Below are positions 34,872-43,630 of a DNA stretch of 64,000 nt, in pieces. Source of the DNA: Streptomyces sp. SID12501 (GTDB lineage: Bacteria > Actinomycetota > Actinomycetes > Streptomycetales > Streptomycetaceae); contig NZ_JAAGLU010000025.1 in NCBI RefSeq assembly GCF_010550245.1, forward strand, positions 1 through 64,000. Direction: 5' to 3'. Position 1 is the stretch's first letter. Each line of letters starts with the position of its first letter. The position numbers and the translations under genes are program-made. Under the pieces are notes generated by a model. It saw only the letters and a list, made by a program, of their open reading frames with translations. It was not told the DNA's origin and searched no databases.

Positions 34872-36029
34872 TTACGGCAGGTTGCGGGCCATCACGATCC
34901 GCTGGACCTGGTTCGTACCTTCGTAGATCTGGGTGATCTTGGCATCGCGCATCATCCGCTCCACCGGATAGTCACGCGTGTAGCCGTAGCCGCCCAGCAG
35001 CTGGACCGCGTCCGTGGTGACCTCCATCGCCACGTCCGACGCGAAGCACTTCGCCGCCGCGCCCTGGAAGGTGAGGTCCTTGTCGCCGCGCTGGGACTTG
35101 GCGGCAGCCGCGTACGTCAGCTGCCGGGCCGCCTCGATCTTCATGGCCATGTCGGCGAGCATGAACTGGATGCCCTGGAAGTCGGCGATCGGCTTGCCGA
35201 ACTGCTTGCGCTCCTTGACGTAGCCCTTGGCGTAGTCGAGGGCGCCCTGCGCGATGCCCAGCGCCTGCGCGGCGATCGTGATGCGGGTGTGGTCCAGGGT
35301 CTGCATCGCGGTGGCGAAGCCGGTGCCCTCGTCGCCGATCATGCGGTCGGCCGGGATGCGGACGTTGTCGAGGTAGACCTCGCGGGTCGGGCTGCCCTTG
35401 ATGCCGAGCTTCTTCTCCGGGGCGCCGAAGGAGACGCCCTCGTCGGACTTCTCGACGACGAACGCGGAGATGCCCTTGCTGCGCTTGGTGGGGTCGGTCA
35501 CGGCCATCACCGTGTAGTACTCGGACTCGCCCGCGTTGGTGATCCAGCGCTTCACGCCGTTGAGGACGTAGAAGTCGCCGTCGCGGACCGCCCTCGTCTT
35601 CATGCCGGCCGCGTCCGAGCCCGCGTCGGGCTCCGAGAGGCAGTACGAGAACATGCCCTCGCCCTTGGCGAGGGGTGTCATGTACTTCTTCTTCAGCTCC
35701 TCCGAGCCGGAGAGGATCACGGGCAGCGAGCCGAGCTTGTTCACCGCCGGGATCAGGGACGAGGAGGCGCACACCCGTGCGACCTCCTCGATCACGATCA
35801 CGGTCGCCAGCGCGTCCGCGCCCGCGCCGCCGTACGACTCCGGTACGTGGACGGCGTGCAGGTCGTTGGCCACCAGCGCGTCATGGGCCTCCTGGGGGAA
35901 GCGTGCTTCCTCGTCCACCGCCGCGGCGTACGGCAAGATCTTCGCCTCGGCCAGGGAGCGGATCGCGTCACGGAGCATGTCGTGCTCCTCCGACGGGCGG
36001 TACAGGTCGAAATCAGCCGATCCGGCCAA
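34872..36029 (-). CDS. acyl-CoA dehydrogenase
   Basis: A 385-residue FAD enzyme oxidising acyl-CoA to enoyl-CoA. Motifs: FSYCLSEPDAGSDAAGMKT and YVLNGVKRWITNAGESEYY (FAD binding), DHTRITIAAQALGIAQGALDYA, ERKQFGKPIADFQGIQFMLADM, and VQLLGGYGYTRDYPVERMMRDAKITQIYEGTN, whose Glu in IYEGTN is the catalytic base. Start is TTG 36029 with GAGAG/GGAG just upstream. The mycobacterial gene in the same place is fadE25, next to purE/purK. The promoter region is AT-rich with a possible operator. Confidence 0.96.
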   Translation of the reverse strand: MAGSADFDLYRPSEEHDMLRDAIRSLAEAKILPYAAAVDEEARFPQEAHDALVANDLHAVHVPESYGGAGADALATVIVIEEVARVCASSSLIPAVNKLGSLPVILSGSEELKKKYMTPLAKGEGMFSYCLSEPDAGSDAAGMKTRAVRDGDFYVLNGVKRWITNAGESEYYTVMAVTDPTKRSKGISAFVVEKSDEGVSFGAPEKKLGIKGSPTREVYLDNVRIPADRMIGDEGTGFATAMQTLDHTRITIAAQALGIAQGALDYAKGYVKERKQFGKPIADFQGIQFMLADMAMKIEAARQLTYAAAAKSQRGDKDLTFQGAAAKCFASDVAMEVTTDAVQLLGGYGYTRDYPVERMMRDAKITQIYEGTNQVQRIVMARNLP

Positions 36030-36064
36030 GGTCTCTCACGCTCCAAAGACGCTGTATGACTGAC

Positions 36065-36100
36065 GCTAACTACCGTTAAGTAACACAGTAGGTAATCCAA
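36065..36100 (-). promoter_or_regulatory. AT-rich operator-like sequence upstream of the acyl-CoA dehydrogenase
   Basis: On the minus strand TTACCTACTGTGTTACTTAA then CGGTAGTTAG. The half sites CTACTG and CGGTAG form an imperfect inverted repeat, as expected for a TetR-type regulator of fatty-acid genes. No regulator gene is nearby. Confidence 0.35.
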
Positions 36101-36291
36101 ATTTTAAGGGCCTGCCCACCCGAGTGATACGTGAGCTTGGCGACAGGGAGGAGTTCGGGGGACTCCCGGGGACTCCCGGAGAATTCTGCCCGGTGAAGGC
36201 CCGCAACAGCCCCTGCCAGGCCGTGCCGGGCCCACGACTATGCTCGCCATCGCACACACGACCACCCCCAGGCCACACCCCAGGAGCACCC

Positions 36292-37635
36292 ATGGCTCTC
36301 AAGATCACCGTGATCGGCACCGGATACCTCGGGGCCACCCACGCCGCCGCCATGGCCGAGCTCGGTTTCGAGGTGCTGGCGCTGGATGTCGTGGAGGAGA
36401 AGATCGACCTGCTGCGGCGCGCGCAGGCCCCCATGTACGAGCCCGGACTCGACGAGCTGCTGCGCAAGCATGTCGCGGGGATCGAGGGGTCCACCGGGCG
36501 CCTGCGCTTCACCATGGACTGGACCGAGATCGCCGCCTTCGGAGACATTCACTTCGTCTGCGTGAACACCCCGCAGAAGCACGGCGAGTACGCCTCCGAC
36601 ATGTCGTACGTCGATTCCGCGATCGAGTCCCTCGCCCCGCACCTCACCTCCCCCACCCTCGTCGTCGGCAAGTCGACGGTGCCCGTCGGCTCGGCGGACC
36701 GGCTCGCCCGGACGATCGCCGGGCTGGCGCCCGCCGGCGCGGACGCCGAGCTGGCCTGGAACCCGGAGTTCCTGCGCGAGGGCTTCGCCGTCCAGGACAC
36801 GCTGCACCCCGACCGGCTCGTGGTCGGCGTACGGAGCGAGCGGGCCGAGAAGCTGCTGCGCGAGGTGTACGCCACGCCGATCGCGGAGGGGACGCCGTTC
36901 GTCGTCACCGACTTCCCGACCGCCGAGCTGGTGAAGACCTCCGCGAACTCCTTCCTCGCCACCAAGATCTCGTTCATCAACGCCATGGCGGAGGTCTGCG
37001 AGGCCGCCGACGGGGATGTGGCGAAGCTCGCCGAGGCGATCGGGTACGACGACCGGATCGGCAAGAAGTTCCTGCGGGCCGGGATCGGCTTCGGCGGCGG
37101 GTGTCTGCCCAAGGACATCCGGGCGTTCATGGCGCGCGCCGGTGAGCTGGGCGCCGACCAGGCGCTGACCTTCCTGCGCGAGATCGACTCGATCAACATG
37201 CGTCAGCGCGGCCAGATGGTGGAACTGGCCCGGCAGGCACTGGGCGGCGGCCCGTTCCTCGGGAAGCGGGTCGCGGTGCTCGGCGCCACCTTCAAGCCCG
37301 ACTCGGACGACGTCCGCGACTCGCCGGCCCTCAACGTCGCCGGGCAGATCCACCTACAGGGCGGCCAGGTCACGGTGTACGACCCGAAGGGCATGGCCAA
37401 CGCACGCAAGGTCTTCCCGACGCTCACGTACGCCGACACGGCCCTGGAGGCGGTCCGGGGCGCCGATGCCGTACTGCACCTGACCGAGTGGCGGGAGTTC
37501 CGCGAGCTGGACCCGGCGGCGCTGGGCGAGGCGGTGGCCCACCGGCTCGTCCTGGACGGGCGCAACGCCCTCGACCCGGAGGTGTGGCGCAAGGCCGGAT
37601 GGACGTACCGCGCGATGGGGCGGCCCACCGCCTGA
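36292..37635 (+). CDS. UDP-glucose 6-dehydrogenase family protein
   Basis: A 447-residue NAD enzyme of the UDP-glucose/GDP-mannose dehydrogenase family. N-terminal Rossmann loop KITVIGTGYLGATHAAAMAE, FVCVNTPQK, STVPVGSADR, WNPEFLREGFAVQDTLHPDR, KTSANSFLATKISFINAMAE, the catalytic cysteine in GIGFGGGCLPKDIRAF, and GATFKPDSDDVRDSPAL in the C-terminal domain. It oxidises the C6 of UDP-glucose to UDP-glucuronate; UDP-sugar variants cannot be excluded. ATG 36292 has AGGAG 6 bases upstream. It can supply uronic acid for the wall glycans implied by the LCP genes. Confidence 0.94.
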   Translation: MALKITVIGTGYLGATHAAAMAELGFEVLALDVVEEKIDLLRRAQAPMYEPGLDELLRKHVAGIEGSTGRLRFTMDWTEIAAFGDIHFVCVNTPQKHGEYASDMSYVDSAIESLAPHLTSPTLVVGKSTVPVGSADRLARTIAGLAPAGADAELAWNPEFLREGFAVQDTLHPDRLVVGVRSERAEKLLREVYATPIAEGTPFVVTDFPTAELVKTSANSFLATKISFINAMAEVCEAADGDVAKLAEAIGYDDRIGKKFLRAGIGFGGGCLPKDIRAFMARAGELGADQALTFLREIDSINMRQRGQMVELARQALGGGPFLGKRVAVLGATFKPDSDDVRDSPALNVAGQIHLQGGQVTVYDPKGMANARKVFPTLTYADTALEAVRGADAVLHLTEWREFRELDPAALGEAVAHRLVLDGRNALDPEVWRKAGWTYRAMGRPTA

Positions 37636-37674
37636 CGGCCGCTTGCGGCTGACGGAGTCCGGCCCGGGGTAGGA

Positions 37675-37711
37675 CGCCGGTCCGGCCGAGGCTCAGTCGG
37701 CCGGACCGGCG
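37675..37711. terminator. 15-bp hairpin terminator between convergent genes
   Basis: CGCCGGTCCGGCCGA, loop GGCTCAG, TCGGCCGGACCGGCG: a perfect 15-bp stem between the UDP-glucose dehydrogenase and CGNR genes. Confidence 0.75.
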
Positions 37712-37789
37712 CCTGTCCCATTCTCCACATCCCGGCCACCCTTCGGGACCCGCATCCCAAATCCCGGGCGGCCACTCCACGCGGACCCC

Positions 37790-38299
37790 CTACTTCGCGC
37801 GATAGCGCCGCATCTTCGCGCGCGCCCCGCACACCGACATGGCGCACCAGCGCCGGCGCCCGGCGGGGCTGCGGTCGTAGTACGCCCAGTGGCACTCGGG
37901 CAGCTCGCACGCCTTGAGGCGCAGCCAGGTGCCGTCGGTGAGTGCCTCCGCGACGGCCGCCGCCACTCGGGAGAGCAGCGGGCCCTGCTCGGCGGCGGTC
38001 AGGCGGGCCGAGCCGTCCCGCTCGTCGACGGTCACCAACAGCGGGGCGCGGGACAGCAGTTGGCCCAGGGGCGTGACGGTGTCGTGCGGTGGATGCCCGG
38101 CGTGGGCGAGGCAGACGGCCCGCAGGGACTCCCGCAGCTCCTTCACGGCCACCAGTTCCCGTTCGGTGATCTCCGCGATGCCGAACGCGGCACGCCCCTC
38201 GACGGCGTCCAGCGCGTCCCGGCCCGACTCCAGGTCCCTGGTGTTCACCAAGGCCTCCACGAGGGCCAGCCCTCCGGGTGCGGACCCGTTCTCGCTCAT
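37790..38299 (-). CDS. CGNR zinc-finger (ABATE domain) transcriptional regulator
   Basis: A 169-residue protein. Residues 10-115 are the ABATE stress-sensing-type domain (ALVEALVNTRDLESGRDAL...); the C-terminal CGNR finger reads LKACELPECHWAYYDRSPAG then RRRWCAMSVCGARAKMRRY. Cys pattern CxxxxC...CxxxxC is kept, but the signature CGNR is CGAR here. It probably binds DNA. It is divergent from the first VOC gene, which it may regulate. Confidence 0.9.
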   Translation of the reverse strand: MSENGSAPGGLALVEALVNTRDLESGRDALDAVEGRAAFGIAEITERELVAVKELRESLRAVCLAHAGHPPHDTVTPLGQLLSRAPLLVTVDERDGSARLTAAEQGPLLSRVAAAVAEALTDGTWLRLKACELPECHWAYYDRSPAGRRRWCAMSVCGARAKMRRYRAK

Positions 38300-38441
38300 A
38301 CCGCAGACGGTACCTCTTCGCGTTACCTCCTATGCACGGGCATCCGGTAACCGTATGAGACGGGTCAACCGGTAACAACGGGGTACCCGGAACGCCGGAG
38401 AGCAGCAGAGAGCACTGAGCAGGCAATCGACGGAGGAACCC

Positions 38442-38801
38442 ATGCCCATCGCCAAGTTCGACCAGGTAGTCCTGGACTGTCCCGACCCCGACGCACTCGC
38501 CGCCTTCTACGCCGGGCTGCTGGGCGGGACTCCCGAGGTCCAGGAGGACTGGGTCGACCTGCGGATCCCGGGCGGGCCGAGCCTGGCCTTCCAGGCCGCC
38601 CCCGGACACGTACCCCCGAAGTGGCCGTCGGCAGAGGCCTCGCAGCAGTTCCATCTGGACGTGACGGTGGCGGACCTGGACACGGCCGAGCGGGAGGTGC
38701 TCGCGCTGGGCGCGAAGCCGCTGGACACGGAGGACCGGGCCCGCTCCTTCAGGGTGTACGCGGACCCGGCGGGACACCCGTTCTGCCTCTGCGCAGGCTG
38801 A
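38442..38801 (+). CDS. VOC (glyoxalase-like) family protein 1
   Basis: A 119-residue single-domain VOC protein: FDQVVLDCPDPDALAAFYAG, the LAFQ strand, QQFHLDVTVADLDTAEREVL and RVYADPAGHPFCLC. One His (QFHLD) and an acidic site may hold metal, but the substrate is unknown; these are often resistance or detoxification proteins. CGGAGGAACCC precedes ATG. The next gene is a tandem copy. Confidence 0.93.
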   Translation: MPIAKFDQVVLDCPDPDALAAFYAGLLGGTPEVQEDWVDLRIPGGPSLAFQAAPGHVPPKWPSAEASQQFHLDVTVADLDTAEREVLALGAKPLDTEDRARSFRVYADPAGHPFCLCAG

Positions 38802-38875
38802 ACAGGCGCAACGGACGTAACGGATGTAACAGACGTGCCGAACGGCCGTACCGACCGTACCGACCGGAGGAACCC

Positions 38876-39271
38876 ATGACGCCCGTAGCCCGTTTCCGTA
38901 CCGTCGTCCTCGACTGTCCCGACCCTCACGCGCTGGCCCGTTTCTACGCACGGGTCCTCGGCGGTACGCCCGTGGAAGAGGAGCCCGAGTGGGTCGTGCT
39001 CCACGTTCCCGGCGGGCCGCGGCTGGCATTCCAGCAGGCGCCCGGGTACTCCCCGCCCGAGTGGCCGCGGGCCGATCACGGCTCCCAGCAGTTCCACCTC
39101 GACCTGGACGCCGGCTCCACCTGGGCGGAGCTGGACGCGGCCCAGGAGGCGGTCCTCGCGCTCGGCGCCCGCCCGCTGGACCTGGACGACCAGGACGGGA
39201 AGCGGGACTTCAGGGTCTACGCCGATCCGGCGGGGCATCCGTTCTGCCTCTGCCGGATCGAGCGCACCTGA
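38876..39271 (+). CDS. VOC (glyoxalase-like) family protein 2
   Basis: A 131-residue VOC protein closely like its upstream neighbour: FRTVVLDCPDPHALARFYAR, RLAFQQAPGYSPPEWPRAD, QQFHLDLDAGSTWAELDAAQ and RVYADPAGHPFCLCRIE. A ~12-residue insert explains the greater length. It has the same ribosome-site sequence CGGAGGAACCC as gene 1, so the duplication probably included the upstream bases. 74 bases separate them; likely one transcript. Confidence 0.93.
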   Translation: MTPVARFRTVVLDCPDPHALARFYARVLGGTPVEEEPEWVVLHVPGGPRLAFQQAPGYSPPEWPRADHGSQQFHLDLDAGSTWAELDAAQEAVLALGARPLDLDDQDGKRDFRVYADPAGHPFCLCRIERT

Positions 39272-39280
39272 GCAGCCGGG

Positions 39281-40462
39281 TCAGCCGTCCAGCTCCGCGA
39301 TCCGTGCCGTGGACGGCTCCCGGCGTTGCTGGGCCGCCTTGGCCGTGAAGTCGGCACTGCGCAGGACACGCTGGACGTTTCCCCAGGTGAGGAGCCCGAT
39401 GTCGGGCTCGGTCCAGCCTCGGCGAAGGAGTTCGGCGATCAGGTTCGGGTAGCAGGAGGCGTCGCCGAGTTCCTGGGGGTGGGCGCTGCCGGAGTCGTAC
39501 GTACCGGACAGGCCGACGCACTCCGGGCCCGCGACCGCGCGGACGTGGTCGAGGTGGTCGGCGACGTCACGGACGGACGGCCCGGTCTGCTCGGCCGTCA
39601 GCGGCACCAGGCACAGGCCCCGGGCCGCGCCCAGCTCGGCGAGCGTCTCGTCGGGGAGGTTGGCGGGGTGGGGGCGCAGGGCGCGGGCCGCGGAGCGGGT
39701 GCACAGGACCGGCGCCTTGGAGATCGTGACGGTACGGCTGATGGTGGCCGCGGAGGCGCCCGAGAGGTCGGCCAGCACACCGAGCCGGTTCATCTCGCGG
39801 ACCACCTCCTCGCCGAACCGGGTGAGCCCGGCCTCGCTCGCCCAGGACGTACCGGCGAGGGTGAGCACGCGCAGGCCCAGGGAGTGCAGGACGCGCAGGA
39901 TGCCGATCGAGTCGTCGAGCGCGGATGCGGCGGCGGGCCCGAGGACGACAGCGACCCGTCCGCAGTTGCGGGCGTCGGTGACCTGCCCGGCGGTGTCCGC
40001 GAGACGCAGCCCCTCCGGGTGGCTCCGGGCCACCGTCTTGACCAGGTCGAGCTGCTCCAGGGTGGCGCCGACGGCCCGGTCCCCGGCGAGCCCCTCGGGC
40101 AGGTGCAGCGCCCAGAACAGGGCGCCCACGTGGCCGCGTCGCATCCGGGGCACATCGGTGTCGACGGTGCTCTCACCGAGCTCCAGGTCGTACCAGGAGA
40201 GGTGCCGCAGCGCCCAGGGCAGCCCGCTGTAACCGTCGGCGACGGGGTGCTCGGCGAGGACCGCGTGGGCACGGTCTAGAGGGTCGGCGGTGTCCAGGTC
40301 GGCGAGATCGGAAAGGGCTGAGAGGGCGGAGAAGTCGAGCTCCGTCGCCATGTCCCCGTGGGGGTGGTCGTCGGGCTCCGGCAAGGAGACGGGCGGGGGC
40401 AGCGGCGGGTCGAGTTCCCCGACCTCGGCTGTGGTGTGCAGTTCGTCCTGCAGGTCGGCCAT
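39281..40462 (-). CDS. membrane dipeptidase (M19) paralogue lacking metal ligands
   Basis: A 393-residue protein clearly related along its length to the functional dipeptidase next to it (PWALRHLSWYDLELGESTVDTDVPRMR; EVVREMNRLGVLADLSGAS; SVRDVADHLDHVRAVAG; CYPNLIAELLRRGW; LTWGNVQRVL). Every metal or catalytic residue is changed: the HxD site is Tyr78-Ser-Gly80, the bridging Glu is Ala177, the two later His are Gly235 and Arg256, and the final Asp is Thr321. It keeps an extra 55-residue acidic N-terminus. The reading frame is intact with normal codon use, so it is a pseudoenzyme, not a decaying gene. ATG 40462 has GGAG 7 bases upstream. Confidence 0.9.
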   Translation of the reverse strand: MADLQDELHTTAEVGELDPPLPPPVSLPEPDDHPHGDMATELDFSALSALSDLADLDTADPLDRAHAVLAEHPVADGYSGLPWALRHLSWYDLELGESTVDTDVPRMRRGHVGALFWALHLPEGLAGDRAVGATLEQLDLVKTVARSHPEGLRLADTAGQVTDARNCGRVAVVLGPAAASALDDSIGILRVLHSLGLRVLTLAGTSWASEAGLTRFGEEVVREMNRLGVLADLSGASAATISRTVTISKAPVLCTRSAARALRPHPANLPDETLAELGAARGLCLVPLTAEQTGPSVRDVADHLDHVRAVAGPECVGLSGTYDSGSAHPQELGDASCYPNLIAELLRRGWTEPDIGLLTWGNVQRVLRSADFTAKAAQQRREPSTARIAELDG

Positions 40463-40583
40463 GACGGGCTCCGTACGTCGTGATCTACCGCGTGATCGCA
40501 ATACGGTCACCGTCGCACGGAGCCGAGGGGGCTTCCTGGTGGGTGGGGCGTTCGGGGGTACGCCCTCGCCCCCCGAGTCCGCC

Positions 40584-41771
40584 TCAGCCGTCCAGCTCCT
40601 CCAGCGTGGCGTTGGAGGGCCCCCGCCTCTCCCGCTCCTCGCGTGCCACGTCCTCCGCCGCCCCCAGCACCCGTACCGCGTTGCCCCAGGTCAGCTTGGC
40701 GAGGTCGGTCTTCGACCAGGATCGGTCCAGCAGCTCGGCGATGAGGTTCGGGTAACCGGAGACGTCGCTGAGGCCGTCCGGGGTGAACGCCGTGCCGTCG
40801 TAGTCGCCGCCGATGCCCAGGTGGTCGATGCCGGCCACCTCGCGCATGTGGTCCAGGTGGTCGGCGACCGTCGAGACCGTGGCGATCGGGCGCGGGTTCG
40901 TCTCCTCGAAGGCGCGGTGGACCTTCATCGCCTCGGGGGTCGTGGCGAGGGGGTGGAAACCGTGGACGCGCATGTTGTCGTCCGCGGCGGCCGTCCAGTC
41001 GACGGCGGCCTGGAGGACGAACTTGGGCACGAACGTCACCATGGCCATCCCACCGTTGCCGGGCAGGCGTTCCAGCACGTCGTCGGGGATGTTGCGCGGG
41101 TGGTCGCACACCGCGCGCGAGGAGGAGTGGGAGAAGATCACCGGCGCGACGGACGTGTCCAGCGCGTGCCGCATCGTCGTCGCGGCGACATGCGAGAGGT
41201 CGACGAGCATGCCGAGTCGGTTCATCTCCCGGACCACCTCGCGGCCGAACTCCGACAGCCCGCCGACGCCCGGCTCGTCCGTCGCCGAGTCCGCCCACGC
41301 CACGTTGTCGTTGTGGGTGAGGGTCAGATAGCGCACGCCCAGTTCGTACAACCCCCGCAGGGTGCCGAGGGAGTTGGCGATCGAGTGACCGCCCTCGGCA
41401 CCCATGAGGGAGGCGATACGGCCTTCGCGCCGGCCCGCCTCCATGTCGGCGGCCGTGAGGGCGGGGCGCAGGTCGTCGCCGTACCGCGCGATCAACTGAC
41501 GTACGCAGTCGATCTGTTCGAGGGTCGCGGGCACCGCGTCGGGCAGGTCCGAGCGGACGTACACCGACCAGTACTGCGCGCCGACCCCGCCCTCGCGCAG
41601 GCGCGGGATGTCGGTGTGCAGGTGGGCGTGCTGGGCGGTGGCGATGTCGCGGGCGTCGAGGTCGTAGCGGACCTGTTCGCGCAGCGCCCACGGGAGGTCG
41701 TTGTGGCCGTCGACGACCGGGAACTCCCGCAGGAGTTCCCGGGCCTGCTCCAGGGAGCTCACCGACGTCAC
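40584..41771 (-). CDS. membrane dipeptidase (peptidase M19), Sco3058-like
   Basis: A 395-residue amidohydrolase-fold zinc dipeptidase. Ligands are all visible: His23 and Asp25 in VDGHNDLPWALRE, Glu126 in MGAEGGHSIAN, His194 in DLSHVAATT, His215 in FSHSSSRAVCDHPRN and Asp323 in GIGGDYDGTAF. It hydrolyses dipeptides including those with a D-residue; S. coelicolor Sco3058, the structurally studied relative of human renal dipeptidase, occupies this position. No signal peptide despite the family name. The GTG start overlaps the purE stop by 4 bases, so it is the third gene of the pur operon. Confidence 0.96.
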   Translation of the reverse strand: MTSVSSLEQARELLREFPVVDGHNDLPWALREQVRYDLDARDIATAQHAHLHTDIPRLREGGVGAQYWSVYVRSDLPDAVPATLEQIDCVRQLIARYGDDLRPALTAADMEAGRREGRIASLMGAEGGHSIANSLGTLRGLYELGVRYLTLTHNDNVAWADSATDEPGVGGLSEFGREVVREMNRLGMLVDLSHVAATTMRHALDTSVAPVIFSHSSSRAVCDHPRNIPDDVLERLPGNGGMAMVTFVPKFVLQAAVDWTAAADDNMRVHGFHPLATTPEAMKVHRAFEETNPRPIATVSTVADHLDHMREVAGIDHLGIGGDYDGTAFTPDGLSDVSGYPNLIAELLDRSWSKTDLAKLTWGNAVRVLGAAEDVAREERERRGPSNATLEELDG

Positions 41772-42310
41772 TTCCCGAAGCCGAAGCCGCTGCCGCCCGC
41801 GCCGCTGTCGACCTTGGCGCGCAGCCGCTTGCCCTTCTCGGTGGCCTGGTCGTTCAGCTCCTGCTGGAACTCCCGCATCCGGCCGAGGAGTTCCTCGTCG
41901 TGCGAGGCCAGGATGCGGGCCGCCAGCAGGCCCGCGTTGCGCGCGCCGCCGACCGAGACCGTGGCGACCGGCACACCGGCCGGCATCTGCACGATCGACA
42001 GCAACGAGTCCATGCCGTCGAGGTACTTGAGGGGCACCGGGACGCCGATCACCGGGAGCGGGGTCACCGACGCCAGCATGCCGGGCAGATGGGCCGCGCC
42101 GCCCGCGCCCGCGATGATCGCCTTCAGCCCGCGGCCGTCGGCCTGCTCGCCGTAGGCGATCATCTCGCGCGGCATGCGGTGCGCGGACAGGACGTCGACC
42201 TCGTACGCGATCTCGAACTCGTCGAGCGCCTGGGCGGCGGCCTCCATGACGGGCCAGTCGGAGTCGGAACCCATGACGATGCCCACGAGGGGGCCTGCGA
42301 CGGAACTCAT
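41768..42310 (-). CDS. purE: N5-carboxyaminoimidazole ribonucleotide mutase
   Basis: A 180-residue class I PurE. Active-site motifs VGIVMGSDSDWPVMEAA, VDVLSAHRMPREMIAYG (catalytic His) and IIAGAGGAAHLPGMLASVTPLPVIGVPV. It moves the carboxylate of N5-CAIR to C4 in purine synthesis. The start overlaps the purK stop (ATGA), and its stop overlaps the dipeptidase start. The tail ends in a Gly/Phe-rich GSGFGFGK. Confidence 0.98.
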   Translation of the reverse strand: MSSVAGPLVGIVMGSDSDWPVMEAAAQALDEFEIAYEVDVLSAHRMPREMIAYGEQADGRGLKAIIAGAGGAAHLPGMLASVTPLPVIGVPVPLKYLDGMDSLLSIVQMPAGVPVATVSVGGARNAGLLAARILASHDEELLGRMREFQQELNDQATEKGKRLRAKVDSGAGGSGFGFGK

Positions 42311-43467
42311 TCGGTGATCGTGCCTCTCAGATAGCCGGCTGCGTGACGGGCGCGCTCCAGCACGTCGTCCAGGTCGTCGCCGTAGGTGTTGACGTGGCCG
42401 ACCTTGCGGCCGGGCTTCACGTCCTTGCCGTACATGTGGATCTTCAGCTGGGGGTCGCGGGCCATGCAGTGCAGGTACGCGGAGTACATGTCGGGGAAGT
42501 CGCCGCCGAGGACGTTCGCCATGACCGTCCACTTGGCACGCGGGCGCGGGTCGCCGAGCGGGAGGTCGAGGACCGCGCGGACGTGGTTGGCGAACTGGCT
42601 GGTGATCGCGCCGTCCTGGGTCCAGTGGCCCGAGTTGTGCGGGCGCATCGCCAGTTCGTTGACGAGGATGCGACCGTCCCGGGTCTCGAACAGTTCGACG
42701 GCCAGGTGGCCGACCACGCCGAGTTCCTTGGCGATGCGCAGGGCCAGTTCCGTGGCCTGGAGGGTCAGCTCCTCCGCTATGCCGGGTGCCGGGGCGATGA
42801 CGGTGTCGCACACGCCGTCGACCTGCTGCGACTCGACGACCGGGTAAGCGACGGCCTGGCCGTGCGGGGAGCGGACGACGTTCGCCGCCAGTTCCCGTAC
42901 GAAGTCGACCTTCTCCTCGGCCAGGACCGGCACACCGGCCCGGAAGGGGTCGGCGGCGTCCGCCGCGGACCGGACGACCCACACGCCTTTGCCGTCGTAC
43001 CCACCGCGGACCGTCTTGAGGACGACCGGAAAGCCGTCCCCCTCATCGCCTTCGGGCACGCCCTCGGCCGCGAAGGCCACCACGTCCACGACGTCGCGGA
43101 CGATGCGATGGCGCGGGCACGGCACCCCGATCTCGTCGAGCTTCGCCCGCATCACGCCCTTGTCCTGGGCGTGCACGAGCGCGTCGGGGCCGGGGCGGAC
43201 GGGGATGCCGTCCGCCTCCAGGGCCCGAAGATGCTCGGTCGGGACGTGCTCGTGATCGAAAGTGATCACATCGCACCCCTGCGCGAAGGCGCGCAGCGTC
43301 TCCAGGTCGCGGTAGTCGCCGATGACGACATCACCGACCACCTGCGCCGCGGACTCCTGCGGGGTGTCACTGAGAAGCTTGAACCTGATGCCGAGCGGGA
43401 TGCCCGCCTCGTGTGTCATACGAGCGAGCTGCCCCCCGCCGACCATGCCGACTACCGGGAACGTCAC
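42307..43467 (-). CDS. purK: N5-carboxyaminoimidazole ribonucleotide synthase
   Basis: A 386-residue ATP-grasp enzyme carboxylating AIR with bicarbonate and ATP. VVGMVGGGQLARMTHEA begins the protein; ATP-grasp residues are in GFPVVLKTVRGGYDGKGVWVV, VLAEEKVDFVREL, GVVGHLAVELFET and VNELAMRPHNSGHWTQDGAI. GTG 43467 has GGAGG directly against it (zero spacing, not usable) but TACTCT lies 6 bases upstream, so the message is probably leaderless. First gene of purK-purE-dipeptidase. Confidence 0.97.
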   Translation of the reverse strand: MTFPVVGMVGGGQLARMTHEAGIPLGIRFKLLSDTPQESAAQVVGDVVIGDYRDLETLRAFAQGCDVITFDHEHVPTEHLRALEADGIPVRPGPDALVHAQDKGVMRAKLDEIGVPCPRHRIVRDVVDVVAFAAEGVPEGDEGDGFPVVLKTVRGGYDGKGVWVVRSAADAADPFRAGVPVLAEEKVDFVRELAANVVRSPHGQAVAYPVVESQQVDGVCDTVIAPAPGIAEELTLQATELALRIAKELGVVGHLAVELFETRDGRILVNELAMRPHNSGHWTQDGAITSQFANHVRAVLDLPLGDPRPRAKWTVMANVLGGDFPDMYSAYLHCMARDPQLKIHMYGKDVKPGRKVGHVNTYGDDLDDVLERARHAAGYLRGTITE

Positions 43468-43473
43468 CCTCCA

Positions 43474-43479
43474 AGAGTA
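43474..43479 (-). promoter_or_regulatory. -10 box for leaderless purK
   Basis: TACTCT on the minus strand, 6 bases before the GTG start codon. Next to it is a direct repeat of GAGTAT. No recognisable -35. Confidence 0.45.
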
Positions 43480-43630
43480 TCGGCGAGTATCCGGTCGGCC
43501 ATCCCGGCCTGATTTCACGCATTACACGCCTGTGACCCGATGCGCACAGGCAAGCCCCAGAGGGGGTGGTTAGCATGGCTGGGTTGACGAAATCCCACAC
43601 CGCGATCCCACAGACGGGGGCCGACAGACC

